Assembly: GCF_000380645.1 (NCBI RefSeq)
Contig: NZ_AQXZ01000016.1
Coordinates: forward strand, 186,001-250,000
Length of the DNA stretch: 64,000 nucleotides
Reading direction: 5' to 3'
DNA from: Smaragdicoccus niigatensis DSM 44881 = NBRC 103563
GTDB taxonomy: Bacteria > Actinomycetota > Actinomycetes > Mycobacteriales > Mycobacteriaceae
The notes under the pieces were generated by a model, which had not been told where the DNA came from, searched no databases, and saw only the letters and a program-made list of their open reading frames with translations. Shown piece after piece: positions 63,466 through 64,000 of this stretch. Position numbers and translations under genes: made by a program. The first letter of the stretch is position 1; each line of letters opens with the position of its first letter.

Positions 63466-64000
63466 ATGACAAGCCCCAGCACGACTCGACCCCGGCTCAC
63501 TGACGCCGACCTGGACGCACAGAGCCCCGCAGCGGACCTCGTACGTGTGTACTTGAACGGGATCGGACGTACTGCGCTGCTCACCGCCGAGGACGAGGTT
63601 GAGTTGGCGAAGCGGATCGAGGCAGGGCTGTACGCCGACTTCCTCCTGGGCACGACGTCTCCGACGCCCGCCAAGAAGCGCGATCTCCTGACCATCGTCA
63701 AAGACGGCCAGGCCGCCCGGGCACATCTGCTCGAAGCGAACCTTCGCCTCGTCGTGTCGCTGGCCAAGCGCTACACCGGCCGCGGCATGCCGCTCCTGGA
63801 CCTCATCCAGGAAGGCAACCTCGGTCTGATCCGCGCGATGGAGAAGTTCGACTACGCCAAGGGCTTCAAATTCTCGACGTACGCCACTTGGTGGATTCGC
63901 CAGGCGATCACGCGCGGTATGGCGGACCAGAGCCGCACGATCCGTCTCCCAGTCCACTTGGTCGAGCAGGTCAACAAGCTTGCTCGTATCAAGCGGGAGC
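63466..64000 (+). CDS. sigB: Sigma factor SigB, 5' part
   Basis: The window ends inside this gene; 178 codons are seen. The sequence lacks SigA's long N-terminal extension and begins [18 protein letters not shown], then region 1.2 ([28 protein letters not shown]) and regions 2.1-2.4 ([20 protein letters not shown]). This is the group 2 stress sigma factor SigB, paralogue of sigA at 3214. ATG at 63466 follows GAGGAGG. An ECF-type promoter precedes it. Confidence 0.95.
   Translation, partial: MTSPSTTRPRLTDADLDAQSPAADLVRVYLNGIGRTALLTAEDEVELAKRIEAGLYADFLLGTTSPTPAKKRDLLTIVKDGQAARAHLLEANLRLVVSLAKRYTGRGMPLLDLIQEGNLGLIRAMEKFDYAKGFKFSTYATWWIRQAITRGMADQSRTIRLPVHLVEQVNKLARIKRE

Overview
The window is chromosomal DNA of a high-GC, mycolic-acid-type actinobacterium (Mycobacteriales; Nocardiaceae or Gordoniaceae-like by gene content, genus not assignable by eye). 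The left edge (0.3-5.3 kb) carries cei, suhB, ppgK and sigA in the order known from Mycobacterium tuberculosis (Rv2700-Rv2703). The right edge (59.4-64 kb) carries a DEAD/DEAH helicase, a YihY-type membrane protein, DUF3039, DUF3099 and the 5' part of sigB (the Rv2707-Rv2710 block). In M. tuberculosis sigA and sigB lie only a few genes apart; here about 59 kb separates them.

Region 5.3-12.9 kb holds a membrane protein, an FHA-ABC exporter like Rv1747, a Rieske/DUF6529/anchored-protein cluster, a DUF4383 protein, a KhtT/KhtU-like K+(Na+)/H+ antiporter pair and small proteins.

Region 12.9-59.4 kb reads as one concentrated DosR (DevR) dormancy regulon. It encodes a heme-type DosS-like kinase (13.9 kb) and a near-identical-looking DosR orthologue (33.4 kb), about 18 kb apart. 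Around them are six universal stress proteins, three Acg-type nitroreductases, a site-2 protease with CBS domains, a CBS-BON protein, a VIT-type metal transporter, a P1B-5 ATPase fused to hemerythrin, a PiT phosphate transporter with its DUF47 partner, a PknK-like kinase, alcohol dehydrogenase, OsmC, flavodoxin, a HAD-GH65 fusion (like Rv2006), PEP synthase and PfkB. I found about 17 sequences resembling the 15-bp DosR box (GGGACTTNNGGCCCT type), almost all in intergenic DNA at 28-130 bp upstream of starts, two of them back to back between ppsA and pfkB.

The most unusual locus is 24.0-25.1 kb: an intact ketoacyl synthase III followed, with overlapping reading frames, by a fusion of a second KAS III-like domain that has lost all three catalytic residues with a wax ester synthase/diacylglycerol acyltransferase. 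It lies downstream of two USP genes and probably makes a hypoxia-induced lipid. An ACP-like protein lacking the phosphopantetheine serine is encoded 5 kb away.

Three genes (a membrane protein at 43.4 kb, a polysaccharide deacetylase at 48.8 kb, pfkB at 52.0 kb) each carry a one-base frameshift, either real decay or sequence error. No tRNA, rRNA, CRISPR array or insertion sequence was recognised.
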